Positions 8,350-17,556 of a stretch of DNA of 64,000 nucleotides are shown one piece after another; the first letter of the stretch is position 1, and every line of letters starts with the position of its first letter. Position numbers and translations under genes: made by a program. Under the pieces are notes generated by a model. It saw only the letters and a list, made by a program, of their open reading frames with translations, ran no database searches and was not told where the DNA came from. The DNA lies in contig NZ_AUFM01000011.1 of NCBI RefSeq assembly GCF_000426505.1, positions 1,364,001-1,428,000 on the forward strand. The letters are read 5' to 3'. This stretch comes from Nisaea denitrificans DSM 18348 (GTDB taxonomy: Bacteria; Pseudomonadota; Alphaproteobacteria; Thalassobaculales; Thalassobaculaceae).

Positions 8350-10842
8350 ATGGGCATGACCAAGCCGGCAGATCTGGAAAACCACCCGACCGAACTGCTC
8401 GGCGCCCTGGAAGAAATTCAGGTCGGCCTCTGCCATTTCGACCAGAACGGCTGCATCACCTCCTGGAATGCTCCGTTTCTCGATCTTTATCCTGAACTCA
8501 ACGGTGTTGCGCTTGTCGGAAGAACACTCGACAGCCTGCTGAGCGAGCCGGAAATAATACAGCGCTGGGTTACCGACGCCCCGTCTGATCGTCCCGAGCT
8601 ATGGCGCGAAAGAAGGCTGCAGGCGCACCGGGAGCCTGGCGGACGCGTCCTGCTGCACGACCACAAGAACCGCTGGATCGAGATTACCGAACTCCGGACC
8701 GCCAGTGGCGGTTTGCTGAGCTTCCACCGGGATATCACCGAGGAAAAAGCCGCCCGTAAACACGCCGAAGATCAGACCATGCTGCTGCGCGCCACGCTGG
8801 ACAGCATTGATCAGTCCATTGCGGTCTTTGATTCGGCACTGACGCTGAGGGTGTGGAACGCCAAGCTGGTTGAGATGTTCGATTTCCCCGAACACCTGAT
8901 GCGCATCGGCACACCGGTCTCCGAGTTGGTCGATTACATGATGGTGCGGGGCGACTTCCTGGAAACCGACCGGGAGAAGGTTCTCGAAGAGGTGGTCGGC
9001 TACCTGCGGCTAGAACGCTCCATGACCAGCAACCACCGTCTGGCTTCGGGCCGCATCCTCGAGCATTACTTCACGGCGATGGCGAATGGCGATGTCATCA
9101 TGGCCAGTACGGACGTGACCCTGACCGAAACGGCACGCCAGGGCCTGGCAGAGAGCGAAGAGCGGTATGCTCTTTCCGCAGCTGGCTCCAACGACGGCCT
9201 GTGGGACTGGGACCTCCGGCGGGAAAAGATCTATCTGTCGCCGCGCTGGAAAGAGATGCTCGGGCTGGACGACGAGGATCTCACGGATAATCCCGTGGAA
9301 TGGTTCAGCCGCATCCACCCGGACGATGTCGCCCGCGTCACCACACAAATGGACGCCCATCTGGCCGGAACGATTTCCCACTTCGAATGCGAATTCCGGG
9401 TCCGCCATGCCGACGGCACCTTTCTCTGGATGCTGACACGGGGCCTCGCCGTGCGCGGCCCGGATGGTTCGGCACACCGCGTCGCCGGCAGCCAGACAGA
9501 CATCACCGGGCGCAAGCAGACCGAACAGCAACTTGTGCACGATGCCCTGCACGACGCATTGACCGGCCTTGCCAACCGGACATTGTTCCTCGACCTCGTG
9601 CGCAGGGCTTTGGCGCGCTTGCGCAAGGAGCCTGGCGCCCGCTTTGCCATCGCCTTCCTCGACCTCGACCGGTTCAAGATCGTGAACGAGAGTCTTGGAC
9701 ACGTTCACGGTGACGACCTGATTTTTGCGACCGCCCGGCGGTTCGAGAGCGCCCTGCGCGATAACGACACGGTTGCCCGCCTGGGCGGAGACGAGTTCGC
9801 CATCCTGCTGGAGAACATCAAGACTCCCGAAGAGGCAACCCGTCTGACCGAGAGCCTGCATCAGGCCCTGGATACCCCCTTCCGTCTCGGCGGGAAGGAG
9901 ATCTTCGTCTCGGTATCCCTTGGCGTTGCCCATTCCGAACAGGGATACGAGCGGCCGGAAGACATCCTGCGCGATGCCGAGCTTGCCATGTATCAAGCCA
10001 AGGAACGCGGCAAGGCCCAGAGCATCGCTTTCCAGGACACCATGAGGGTCTGGCCGGTGACGCCGCTCGACCTCGATTCGGATCTTCGTCGTGCGCTGGA
10101 ACGCAACGAGATGCAGTTGTACTACCAGCCGATCATCGATATGCGACGCGGGAAGATCGCCGGTTTCGAAGCCTTGCTCCGCTGGTTCCATGCCGAGCGC
10201 GGGGAGATATCACCGGTGGAGTTCATCCCAGTCGCTGAAGAGACGGGAACCATTTTCGCGCTCAGCAAGTGGGCCCTGCACACTGGCGGGATGCAAATGG
10301 CAGCCTGGAACGCCGACCGTCCAGAGGACGATCAGCTTGAAATCAGCGTCAACCTCTCGGGCCGGCAGTTTGCCCGCCCGGAAGTCGTTTCCGGGATTAT
10401 CGATTGCCTGGAAGGCGTTGGCCTTCCGGCGACCCAACTCAAGATCGAGATCACCGAAAGCACCCTGATGCAGGATGTCGCGCTGTCGACTCAGATGCTG
10501 GATCGGCTGAAATCGGCGGATATCAGGATCTGCGTCGACGATTTCGGCACCGGTTACTCGTCCCTCTCCTATCTGCACACTTTTCCGATCGATACCCTGA
10601 AGATCGACAAATCCTTTATCGAGGACATGACCAGCAACTTCCAGAATCTGGAGATCGTGCGCACTATCACGATGCTGGGACAGAATTTGCGCCTGGACGT
10701 GATCGCGGAAGGCGTCGAGACACCGGAGCAGCTAGCGCAATTGCGCGCGCTCGATTGTCATTACGCTCAAGGGTATCTTTTCTCCAGACCCATGAACGCC
10801 GAGCATGCAACGGCGTTTCTTGCGGAAGACAAGAGTTGGTAG
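8350..10842 (+). CDS. PAS-PAS-PAS-GGDEF-EAL cyclic-di-GMP turnover protein
   Basis: Bifunctional c-di-GMP protein of 830 residues without obvious membrane helices. Three PAS modules come first (around 15-125, 145-240 and 270-395; the third has the PAS_3 look: LWDWDLRREKIYLSPRWKEML). The GGDEF domain is intact (GGDEF 479-483) with a product-inhibition site RxxD at 470-473, the standard five residues upstream. The EAL domain is also intact (EAL 607-609; later DDFGTGYSSL and EGVET), so both synthesis and hydrolysis are chemically possible. The start is one of two nearby ATGs (8350 or 8356), neither with a good ribosome site. The PAS ligand is unknown. Confidence 0.93.
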   Translation: MGMTKPADLENHPTELLGALEEIQVGLCHFDQNGCITSWNAPFLDLYPELNGVALVGRTLDSLLSEPEIIQRWVTDAPSDRPELWRERRLQAHREPGGRVLLHDHKNRWIEITELRTASGGLLSFHRDITEEKAARKHAEDQTMLLRATLDSIDQSIAVFDSALTLRVWNAKLVEMFDFPEHLMRIGTPVSELVDYMMVRGDFLETDREKVLEEVVGYLRLERSMTSNHRLASGRILEHYFTAMANGDVIMASTDVTLTETARQGLAESEERYALSAAGSNDGLWDWDLRREKIYLSPRWKEMLGLDDEDLTDNPVEWFSRIHPDDVARVTTQMDAHLAGTISHFECEFRVRHADGTFLWMLTRGLAVRGPDGSAHRVAGSQTDITGRKQTEQQLVHDALHDALTGLANRTLFLDLVRRALARLRKEPGARFAIAFLDLDRFKIVNESLGHVHGDDLIFATARRFESALRDNDTVARLGGDEFAILLENIKTPEEATRLTESLHQALDTPFRLGGKEIFVSVSLGVAHSEQGYERPEDILRDAELAMYQAKERGKAQSIAFQDTMRVWPVTPLDLDSDLRRALERNEMQLYYQPIIDMRRGKIAGFEALLRWFHAERGEISPVEFIPVAEETGTIFALSKWALHTGGMQMAAWNADRPEDDQLEISVNLSGRQFARPEVVSGIIDCLEGVGLPATQLKIEITESTLMQDVALSTQMLDRLKSADIRICVDDFGTGYSSLSYLHTFPIDTLKIDKSFIEDMTSNFQNLEIVRTITMLGQNLRLDVIAEGVETPEQLAQLRALDCHYAQGYLFSRPMNAEHATAFLAEDKSW

Positions 10843-10864
10843 CACGGTTATCATCGGGCCCGTC

Positions 10865-11917
10865 ATGAAGCGATATGCGCATTATTATCTCCAGTCCCGC
10901 CCCGCCACCAATCGTAGCGGCCCCTGGGAAACCGTCGAGCAGGCTCGTGCCTACTCGGTCCTGAAATCCGGATTGGCGCGGGAAATCGCGAACGATCGCG
11001 GCGCGGAAATCCGGCTGGTCGGTGCCTACCACGACGACGCATCCGGCGACTGGCAATATGCCCAGCTGTTCTATCTCGATCAGTCCAGCATCGATCTGGC
11101 GATAATCGCGGATCAATCCGCCGCGGATTTCGAGCCAGACCTCGACGATGATGCAGTGGGCGGTTTCGGAGAGGAGTCCGAACCGGACGATCCTTACTCG
11201 GAACGCACCGAGGCGCCGCGCCGGGACGAAAGTATCTCGATGAGCTACGAGTCCCCGCCGGAAAGCGAGGACAATGATTCCTGGCAGAGCGGACAGGGCG
11301 AAGAATCCGGGCGTCCGGCGTACGATGACCTCCCGCCTGTCTTCCGGAAACCTGTACCCCGGAAGAAACGCTCCGCCTTCAGAACCATCATTCTGCTGCT
11401 GCTGGTATTGCTTCTCCTGGGAGGCGGCGCAGTGTCGGTGCTGCTGTATCTGCAGCATCCGGCAATGCTCTCTCTCGCCGACAAGGCTGGGCTTGGCAGC
11501 TACGCACGCATGTTCCCGCATGCCTCAGTGGCATCAGGCGAGCCGGAGATGGGGAGCCAAACCGCGGACGAGCCCGTCGTGATGCCATTGACCACAGGCA
11601 GTGTGATCCGGTATCGCGGCATCGCGCCGACGCTGGTTGGCCGCTGGTCCCCGGACAATTGCGGGCAGAATTACGTGATCTTCACGGAGACCGGCTACAC
11701 CGTGACCCGTGAAGGCAAGACCTCCCCCGAAACCGTCAATATCACCGAGACTCTGGAAGACGATTTCCAGTTCTATCTGCGGCGGTCTCCGACACTCGTC
11801 GAGCACTTGCAGAAGCTCGGCCCGAACGATATTCAGATGGCTGGATCGACCGGCACCGGCGGCTTCATGGCAAGCGGCAACACGATCCAGATTTTGAACC
11901 GCTGCCCCCGGGAATAA
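10865..11917 (+). CDS. Single-pass membrane protein, function unknown
   Basis: Protein of 350 residues. The first ~50 (RYAHYYLQSRPATNRSG onward) look like a small folded domain that resembles nothing I can name. Residues ~95-165 are very acidic and low-complexity. One transmembrane helix follows (~171-195, ILLLLLVLLLL), then a ~150-residue domain beginning GRWSPDNCGQNYVIF, probably periplasmic. The ATG at 10865 was preferred to one at 10805 inside the upstream gene. It follows the GGDEF-EAL gene by 22 bases and may be co-transcribed, so an output or scaffold role near c-di-GMP signalling is conceivable but unproven. Confidence 0.7.
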   Translation: MKRYAHYYLQSRPATNRSGPWETVEQARAYSVLKSGLAREIANDRGAEIRLVGAYHDDASGDWQYAQLFYLDQSSIDLAIIADQSAADFEPDLDDDAVGGFGEESEPDDPYSERTEAPRRDESISMSYESPPESEDNDSWQSGQGEESGRPAYDDLPPVFRKPVPRKKRSAFRTIILLLLVLLLLGGGAVSVLLYLQHPAMLSLADKAGLGSYARMFPHASVASGEPEMGSQTADEPVVMPLTTGSVIRYRGIAPTLVGRWSPDNCGQNYVIFTETGYTVTREGKTSPETVNITETLEDDFQFYLRRSPTLVEHLQKLGPNDIQMAGSTGTGGFMASGNTIQILNRCPRE

Positions 11918-11929
11918 CGCCAGCCTGAA

Positions 11930-12640
11930 TTAAAACAGGGAACCCTGCCGGGGAGCAGGAGGTTGAGCTTTGTCTTGCTCCATCTCGGCGACTGGCTCGA
12001 TCAGGCCCGGATCGTTGTTCCGGACATTGCCGACACGGCTTGAGACCGGCGTGAAAACAAAATCATCTTCCCCATAGGGTCGCAGCAGCGCAGCTATCTC
12101 CTCCGCATCGCCCTCAAGCCAGAGGGCAAATTCCTCGGGGTGCGACATCATCACCGGCATCCGGTGATGAATATGCTCGATTCTGGGGTCCGCATCCGTC
12201 GTCAACAGGGTGAATGTCTCGAGTGGCTCAGCACCTTTTTCCCAGCGCTCCCAAAGACCGGCAAACGCAAATGGGCGCTCTCCCTCAAGCGAGATCCTGT
12301 AAGGTTGCTTCCCGCTCCCGACCTTGCGCCATTCATAAAAGCCGTCCGCCGGCACCAGGCAGCGCCGCTTCGCATAAGCATCGCGGAAAGACGGTTTCTC
12401 AGCGGCCGTTTCCGACCGCCCGTTGATCAATGATGCGGCCCGGCTCTCGTCCGGTGCCCAGCTTGGAACCAGTCCCCAGCGGAGCCCGTCCATATGGCGT
12501 TTTCCGTCACGCTCCCGGATCACGGGCGCGGTCTGCATCGGCGCCATGTTGTAGCGCGGTTCCAGATTCAGCATGTCCGTTACCGCGAATAGTCGGCGCA
12601 GGGCCTCTGGTGCCGTTGTGATGCTGTAGCGACCGCACAT
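11930..12640 (-). CDS. yedK: SOS-response-associated peptidase family protein YedK (HMCES-like)
   Basis: Protein of 236 residues of the YedK/HMCES family, which shields abasic sites in single-stranded DNA through a covalent link to Cys2. The N-terminus MCGRYSITT gives the required Cys2 after Met removal. NGRSETAAEKPSFRDA, RCLVPADGFYEWRK and HIHHRMPVMM supply the other conserved Asn, Glu and His. The start is certain because Cys2 must follow it. Divergent from cysQ across 86 bases; convergent with the membrane protein gene. Confidence 0.93.
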   Translation of the reverse strand: MCGRYSITTAPEALRRLFAVTDMLNLEPRYNMAPMQTAPVIRERDGKRHMDGLRWGLVPSWAPDESRAASLINGRSETAAEKPSFRDAYAKRRCLVPADGFYEWRKVGSGKQPYRISLEGERPFAFAGLWERWEKGAEPLETFTLLTTDADPRIEHIHHRMPVMMSHPEEFALWLEGDAEEIAALLRPYGEDDFVFTPVSSRVGNVRNNDPGLIEPVAEMEQDKAQPPAPRQGSLF

Positions 12641-12726
12641 GCCTGTTCAAATCCGCTCGGTTCCGGTATTCCAAGTCGAAACTACGACCGCTCATGCACC
12701 TCTATCAACACTTTGCCGGACAGATC

Positions 12727-13500
12727 ATGGACAAACAGACGCTGCTGAACGAAGTCATCCTGATTGCCCGGGACGCCTCGGCACTGATCCTGAAATATTA
12801 CGAGGGCGAGATCGCGGTCGACGAGAAGACGGACGGCTCGCCAGTCACAGCCGCAGACCGGGCCGCAGACGCGCTGATCTTCCCGGCTCTCGAGAAGCTG
12901 ACGCCGGAAATCCCGATCATCTCTGAAGAGAGCTTCGCCGACGGCCACAATCCCGATGTTTCCGGCGGCACCTTCTGGCTGGTCGATCCGCTGGACGGCA
13001 CCAAGGAATATATTCGCCGCAACGGCGACTTCACGGTGAATATCGGTCTGGTGGAGAATTTCGAGCCGACCCTCGGCGTCGTCCTGACCCCGGTCGACGG
13101 CCGGGCCTCCGCCGGTTTCGTCGGCGGCGGCGCATTCGAGGAAGAAGCCGATGGCAGCCGCACGCCGATTTCGGTGCGAGAGGCGACGCCGGAGACGCTG
13201 ACAGTCGTTGGCAGCCGCTCCCACCGCTCGCCGGAGCTTGAGGAATATATCGAGACCCTGAAACCGGCCCAGTCCATCTCGCGCGGCTCGGCGTTGAAAT
13301 TCTGCCTCGTGGCGCGCGGTGAAGCGGATGTGTATCCACGCACCGGCCCGACCTGCGAATGGGACACCGCTGCCGGTCATGCCGTGCTGAATGCCGCCGG
13401 CGGCACCATGACCGCGTTCGACGGCACGCCGTTCCGCTATGGCAAGTCCGGGGAAAAGTTCCTGAACGGGATGTTCATCGCCAAGGGCCGCAACGTTTAA
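12727..13500 (+). CDS. cysQ: 3'(2'),5'-bisphosphate nucleotidase CysQ
   Basis: Magnesium-dependent phosphatase of the inositol-monophosphatase fold that converts adenosine 3',5'-bisphosphate (from sulfate assimilation) to AMP. The 257 residues carry the metal-site motifs SEES (~60-63) and DPLDGT (~86-91) and the late WDTAAGHAVL with its conserved Asp. The ATG at 12727 puts the family's normal N-terminus in place; an ATG at 12694 would add eleven residues. Monocistronic, divergent from yedK, and facing the parA-like gene. Confidence 0.92.
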   Translation: MDKQTLLNEVILIARDASALILKYYEGEIAVDEKTDGSPVTAADRAADALIFPALEKLTPEIPIISEESFADGHNPDVSGGTFWLVDPLDGTKEYIRRNGDFTVNIGLVENFEPTLGVVLTPVDGRASAGFVGGGAFEEEADGSRTPISVREATPETLTVVGSRSHRSPELEEYIETLKPAQSISRGSALKFCLVARGEADVYPRTGPTCEWDTAAGHAVLNAAGGTMTAFDGTPFRYGKSGEKFLNGMFIAKGRNV

Positions 13501-13507
13501 CGCGTAG

Positions 13508-13528
13508 AGCCGCTTAACCAGCGGCTTT
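13508..13528. terminator. Weak hairpin between cysQ and the ParA-like gene
   Basis: A six-base stem AGCCGC/GCGGCT with a seven-base loop that contains the stop codon of the minus-strand gene. Only two T residues follow on the plus strand, so it may serve as a modest terminator for cysQ. Confidence 0.4.
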
Positions 13529-14164
13529 CAGCACAGCCTTGGCCAGCGCGTTGATTTCCTTCGCGGCGACGCTGCTCTTGGCGAATTCAACAACGCCCAG
13601 ACCGTCCGCCATGCTGCTCGCCAACGCTACGCGATTACCGACCTGCGTTTTGGCCACCGGCAGATTCAACTCGGTCAGCGCCGCCACCATGCGCTCCGTC
13701 AGCTTAGCTCTCGGCGGCACCCGGTTGAGCACCAGCAGCACAGGGGTCTTCTCCTTCGCGGCCATCTCCAGGGTCGGCTTCGTCGCCCAGACATCCATCG
13801 GGCTTGGCTGCACCGGCACGACAGCAAGATGCGCATTGCGCACCGCGATCCGTGCCTCGGTCTCGGCGTGTGGCGGAGAATCAACGATGACCACGTCATT
13901 CTCTTTCGCCTGACGCTCGATCTCGGACGCCGCGCGCCAGCCGGTGACCTGCAGGATCTCCAGCGCGCCCTTTCCCTTGTAGACAAGATCACCATGCATC
14001 TCGGCCCGCATGGCGAACCAGGTGGCCAGACTCATCTGCGGATCGATATCAATGGCCGCGACGCGCTTGCCGCTTTGGGCCAGGGCAACAGCAAGTTGAG
14101 CTGCCAGAGTGGTCTTGCCCGCTCCGCCCTTCTGTTGCGCAATGGTGATGATGGTTCCCGTCAT
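13514..14164 (-). CDS. Orphan ParA/MinD-type ATPase
   Basis: Cytoplasmic deviant-Walker ATPase of 216 residues. The P-loop KGGAGKTT (12-19) has the signature lysine of the ParA class, and [13 protein letters not shown] and VVIVDSPPH are the A' and B motifs. It has no N-terminal DNA-binding domain and no parB neighbour, so it is not the chromosome-partition ParA. Relatives position protein clusters, flagella or carboxysome-like cargo, but the cargo here is unknown. The ATG at 14164 fits the family start; an ATG eight codons earlier is also open. Confidence 0.85.
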   Translation of the reverse strand: MTGTIITIAQQKGGAGKTTLAAQLAVALAQSGKRVAAIDIDPQMSLATWFAMRAEMHGDLVYKGKGALEILQVTGWRAASEIERQAKENDVVIVDSPPHAETEARIAVRNAHLAVVPVQPSPMDVWATKPTLEMAAKEKTPVLLVLNRVPPRAKLTERMVAALTELNLPVAKTQVGNRVALASSMADGLGVVEFAKSSVAAKEINALAKAVLKAAG

Positions 14165-14286
14165 GGCCGCACTCCCAGGCTGCTTCACGACTGTATCTCA
14201 CACGGCACGTTAACACCATTTTTGTGCAGCGCAACATGAGACCGCCTCTTGACCGCACCCGCCGGACCGGCGGATAAGCGGCGGTC

Positions 14287-15240
14287 ATGATCGAAACACG
14301 GGTTCTGAATCCAACCGACGCGACCCTCTACGAGGCCGCCGCAACGCTCGCGGCCGGCGAGCTTGTGGCGTTCCCGACCGAGACCGTCTACGGGCTCGGC
14401 GGCGATGCGACCAGCGACAGGGCCGTCGCCAAAATATTCGAGGCGAAGGCCCGGCCGAGTTTCAACCCGCTGATTTCCCATGTCCCGGACCTGGACGCCG
14501 CCTTCACGCTCGGGAATTTCAACAAGCGCGCCCGGGCCGTTGCCGAAACCTTCTGGCCGGGCCCGATGACCCTCGTGGTGCAGCGACGGGAAAACTGTCC
14601 GATCTCCCTGCTGGCCAGCGCCGGGCTCGACACCATCGCCATCCGTGTACCGGCGCACCCGCTCGCAGCAGAACTGCTGCGCACCGTCGGTCGGCCGATC
14701 GCCGCCCCCAGCGCCAATCCGTCAGGCCGGGTAAGCCCGACCACGGCAGAGCATGTCCTTGCCGGGCTGGCCGGGAAGGTCTCGATCATTCTCGATGGCG
14801 GCCCCTGCTCTGTCGGGCTCGAATCCACGGTACTTGACCTCTCCGGCGAGGCCCCGACCATCTTGCGGCCTGGCGCCGTCACGGCTGAAATGCTCGAACC
14901 GCTTCTGGGATCGGTCGCGGCGGCCGGCGCCAGCGCGAAGATCGCAGCACCGGGCATGCTGGAAAGCCATTATGCGCCGGCGCTTCCCGTGCGCCTCAAT
15001 GCCGAGACAGCGGAAGAAGGCGAACTGTTTCTGGGTTTCGGAGAGGTATCCGGGCCAGACGGCGCGGAAACCCTCAGCGCGGCGGGCGACCTCACTGAAG
15101 CGGCAGCCCGCCTGTTCTCCCTGCTGCGCGCACTCGACCGGCCCGGCGCAATCGGCATCGCTGTCGCCCCGATCCCGGAGACCGGGCTCGGCGTCGCCAT
15201 AAACGACCGGCTTCGCCGCGCCGCTGCGCCGCGCGCATAG
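14287..15240 (+). CDS. tsaC: L-threonylcarbamoyladenylate synthase (Sua5 form)
   Basis: Makes threonylcarbamoyl-AMP from threonine, bicarbonate and ATP, the first step of the t6A37 tRNA modification. The YrdC domain (~10-200) shows the substrate signature KARPSFNPLISHV and SANPSGRVSPTTAEHV. The 317-residue length includes the extra C-terminal Sua5 domain (~215-317) joined by a linker, so this is the long Sua5 form rather than short TsaC. Divergent from the ParA-like gene across 122 bases. Confidence 0.94.
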   Translation: MIETRVLNPTDATLYEAAATLAAGELVAFPTETVYGLGGDATSDRAVAKIFEAKARPSFNPLISHVPDLDAAFTLGNFNKRARAVAETFWPGPMTLVVQRRENCPISLLASAGLDTIAIRVPAHPLAAELLRTVGRPIAAPSANPSGRVSPTTAEHVLAGLAGKVSIILDGGPCSVGLESTVLDLSGEAPTILRPGAVTAEMLEPLLGSVAAAGASAKIAAPGMLESHYAPALPVRLNAETAEEGELFLGFGEVSGPDGAETLSAAGDLTEAAARLFSLLRALDRPGAIGIAVAPIPETGLGVAINDRLRRAAAPRA

Positions 15241-15261
15241 GTGCCTTCTCAGCGCGACGGG

Positions 15262-15289
15262 TTGTCGTTCCGGCGCTGCTGCCTATTAT
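15262..15289 (+). promoter_or_regulatory. Candidate sigma-70 promoter of the FAD-linked oxidase gene
   Basis: TTGTCG (15262-15267) and TATTAT (15284-15289) are separated by 16 bp, placing transcription start near 15296, about 30 bases before the first ATG. Confidence 0.45.
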
Positions 15290-15325
15290 TGCTGCCGAAT
15301 TGCATTCGCACCGGAGATCCGTTTT

Positions 15326-16792
15326 ATGTCCGCCCCGCGTACCATGGCCCTTTCCGACGCCCCTTATGCGCCGACCGCTATCGAAATCGCCGCCCTTGAG
15401 AAGATCAAGGAAATCGTCGGCCCGAAGGGCTGGACCTCCGATCCCTCCGCCATGGAGCCCAATCTTGTTGAGGATCGCGGGCTGTTCCATGGCCGCGCGC
15501 AGATGGTGGTCAAACCCACCAGCGCCGCTGAAGTCTCTGGCGTCCTGAAGCTCTGTAACGAAGCGGGTATCCCTGTCGTCCCCCAGGGCGGCAACACCAG
15601 CCTGTGCGGCGGATCCGTGCCGTTCGAGACGGGTAACGAGATCGTCCTGTCGCTGGCTCGGATGAACAAGGTCCGCTCGATTGATCCCCTGAATTACACA
15701 ATGACCGTCGAAGCCGGTTGCGTGCTTCAGTTCCTGCAGGAGGAAGCAGCCAAGGCCGACCGTTATTTCCCGCTCAGCCTTGCCGCCGAGGGCAGCTGCA
15801 TGATTGGCGGCAATCTCAGCACCAATGCGGGCGGCACCAATGTCCTGCGCTACGGCAACACCCGCGATCTGACGCTTGGCCTTGAAGTGGTACTGCCGGA
15901 TGGTCGAATCTGGAACGGTCTCGGCAGTTTGCGCAAGGACAATACAGGCTACGACCTGAAGCATCTTTTCGTTGGCGCCGAAGGCACCCTCGGCATCATC
16001 ACAGCAGCAGTCCTCAAGCTATACCCGAAGCCGCGCGATATCCGCACCGCCTTCTGTGCCATCCGCGATGTGGACGCCGCCATTGAGCTGCTGCAGCGGG
16101 CCCGGGCGGAGAGTGGCGACAGTGTAGAGACGTTCGAGCTTATCCCGCGGCTGGTCATCGACCTCGTCCTGAAGCACATGCCGGACTGCCAGGACCCGTT
16201 GGGTGAGCGGTACGAGATGTACACGCTGATCGAGCTGGTCACCACGTCGGACAATGACACGGGCATCGAGGAACGATTCGAAGCCATTCTCGGCGCCGCC
16301 ATGGAAGACGGGCTGATCCTTGACGCCGCTCTCGCCCAGAATGAGCAGCAACGTCAGGAATTCTGGAAGCTGCGCGAGAATGCGTCCGAATCCCAGAAGA
16401 TCGAAGGCGCATCCATCAAGCACGACGTCTCCGTGCCGGTTGCCAGCCTGCCCGCCTTCTACAAGGCCGCTGCGGAGGCGATCAGAAAAGTGGACGAGAA
16501 AGCGCGCATCGTTGCCTTCGGGCACGCCGGGGATGGCAATCTGCATTACAATGTGGCGGAGCCCGAGGGCGGCGATTCAAAAGCATTCGTCGATCGCTGG
16601 GACGAGTACAACCGGGCAGTCCACGATGTCGTAGTTTCATTCGGCGGCTCAATCAGCGCGGAGCACGGCATCGGCCGCCTGAAGCGTGACGAGCTGGCTC
16701 ATTACAAAGACCCGGTCGCCCTCGATCTGATGCGCACGATCAAAGCGGCGCTCGATCCGAACGGCACCATGAATCCCGGCAAGGTGATCTGA
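15326..16792 (+). CDS. FAD-linked oxidase, D-2-hydroxyacid dehydrogenase type
   Basis: Flavoprotein of 488 residues of the VAO/PCMH superfamily (GlcD, D-lactate or D-2-hydroxyglutarate dehydrogenase group). The FAD-binding segment is clear (VVPQGGNTSLCGGSVP, ~89-104; then MIGGNLSTNAGGTNVLRYGN). The C-terminal cap domain contains GHAGDGNLHYN and EHGIGRLKRDEL, the metal- and substrate-binding residues of the 2-hydroxyacid group. The ATG at 15344 (MALSDAP) is an alternative start. No electron-transfer partner lies beside it; a 2-hydroxyacid reductase gene occurs 5 kb downstream but is not linked. The exact substrate cannot be assigned. Confidence 0.9.
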   Translation: MSAPRTMALSDAPYAPTAIEIAALEKIKEIVGPKGWTSDPSAMEPNLVEDRGLFHGRAQMVVKPTSAAEVSGVLKLCNEAGIPVVPQGGNTSLCGGSVPFETGNEIVLSLARMNKVRSIDPLNYTMTVEAGCVLQFLQEEAAKADRYFPLSLAAEGSCMIGGNLSTNAGGTNVLRYGNTRDLTLGLEVVLPDGRIWNGLGSLRKDNTGYDLKHLFVGAEGTLGIITAAVLKLYPKPRDIRTAFCAIRDVDAAIELLQRARAESGDSVETFELIPRLVIDLVLKHMPDCQDPLGERYEMYTLIELVTTSDNDTGIEERFEAILGAAMEDGLILDAALAQNEQQRQEFWKLRENASESQKIEGASIKHDVSVPVASLPAFYKAAAEAIRKVDEKARIVAFGHAGDGNLHYNVAEPEGGDSKAFVDRWDEYNRAVHDVVVSFGGSISAEHGIGRLKRDELAHYKDPVALDLMRTIKAALDPNGTMNPGKVI

Positions 16793-16817
16793 CTTTTTTG
16801 CCTGCCCCGGGTGCTGA

Positions 16818-16859
16818 TTGACCTAGCTCAATGAGCTTCGGGCGGCGACAACCTATCCT
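16818..16859 (+). promoter_or_regulatory. FNR/FixK-type box and -10 of the hsp20 promoter
   Basis: TTGACCTAGCTCAA at 16818-16831 keeps the TTGA-N6-TCAA core of FNR/FixK sites. A possible -10, TATCCT, lies at 16854-16859. If transcription starts near 16866, the box is centred at about -41.5, the standard class II activating position. The hsp20 ATG is about 40 bases further on. Confidence 0.6.
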
Positions 16860-16906
16860 CTCAGCTCTGAGCATTACTTAATGTTTCTGAGCGAAGGAGA
16901 AACGCC

Positions 16907-17395
16907 ATGGGAAACATCACTGAGAGTAAAAGTTCGGAACCCGCGAAGACATATGCCGATCCGTTTTCCGCCTTTCGCGCAGAAATGGACCGTATGTTTC
17001 ATAACTTTCTGCAATCTCCCGCCATGTCCATGTCTCTACCCTTCACGGGGATGCATGGCGGCCTCGTAGTTCCCACCACGGACATGAAGGAAGGTGACTC
17101 CGAGATCACCATCACGACAGAACTCCCCGGCATGGGGGAGGAGGATGTCGAGGTCACTGTGAAAAGCGGCACACTTACCGTCAAAGGCGAGAAGAGCGAG
17201 GAAAAGAAGGACGAGAAGGACAATTACCACCTGACGGAACGCCGTTACGGCAAGTTCCAGCGCTCCTTCAAGGTTCCGGACAATATCGACGAGGCGAAGA
17301 TCAAAGCCGCCTTCGATAAAGGGGTCCTCACCATCAAGATGCCGAAGAGCAAGGATGGCACTCACGCCGAGCGCCGGATCAAGATAGGCGCCTGA
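16907..17395 (+). CDS. Small heat-shock protein, Hsp20 family
   Basis: Cytoplasmic holdase chaperone of 162 residues that keeps unfolding proteins soluble. A ~50-residue variable N-terminal arm (ADPFSAFRAEMDRMFHNF) precedes the alpha-crystallin domain (~55-150) with ITTELPGMGEEDVEVTV and the late signature AAFDKGVLTIKMPK; the C-terminal RRIKIGA tail holds the IxI motif that mediates oligomers. The ATG follows AAGGAGAAACGCC. It stands alone, between an FNR-like box and a good terminator, which suggests induction at low oxygen in addition to or instead of heat. Confidence 0.95.
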   Translation: MGNITESKSSEPAKTYADPFSAFRAEMDRMFHNFLQSPAMSMSLPFTGMHGGLVVPTTDMKEGDSEITITTELPGMGEEDVEVTVKSGTLTVKGEKSEEKKDEKDNYHLTERRYGKFQRSFKVPDNIDEAKIKAAFDKGVLTIKMPKSKDGTHAERRIKIGA

Positions 17396-17402
17396 TCGTC
17401 TT

Positions 17403-17431
17403 GCCCGGCTCCATTCGCGAGCCGGGCTTTT
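17403..17431 (+). terminator. Intrinsic terminator of hsp20
   Basis: Eight-base perfect stem GCCCGGCT/AGCCGGGC with a nine-base loop, followed by TTTT. It begins eight bases after the hsp20 stop codon. Confidence 0.85.
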
Positions 17432-17556
17432 CTGATGACTTCCTCATCTTGCGTTCCGCCCTATTTGGATTACAACGCGGGCCGCAGGCACTAAACTGCG
17501 GCAAACAATTGAGAGCCGGGTGCCACAGCCTGGTCCGATTAAGTGTGAGGAAACCA

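Noticed and set aside
9010-10191. 393-codon minus-strand frame
   Set aside because: Antisense to the GGDEF-EAL gene; no recognisable domain.
16801-16906. Heat-shock (RpoH) promoter before hsp20
   Set aside because: No CTTGAA-like -35 at proper distance from CCTATCC; the FNR-type box explains the region better.
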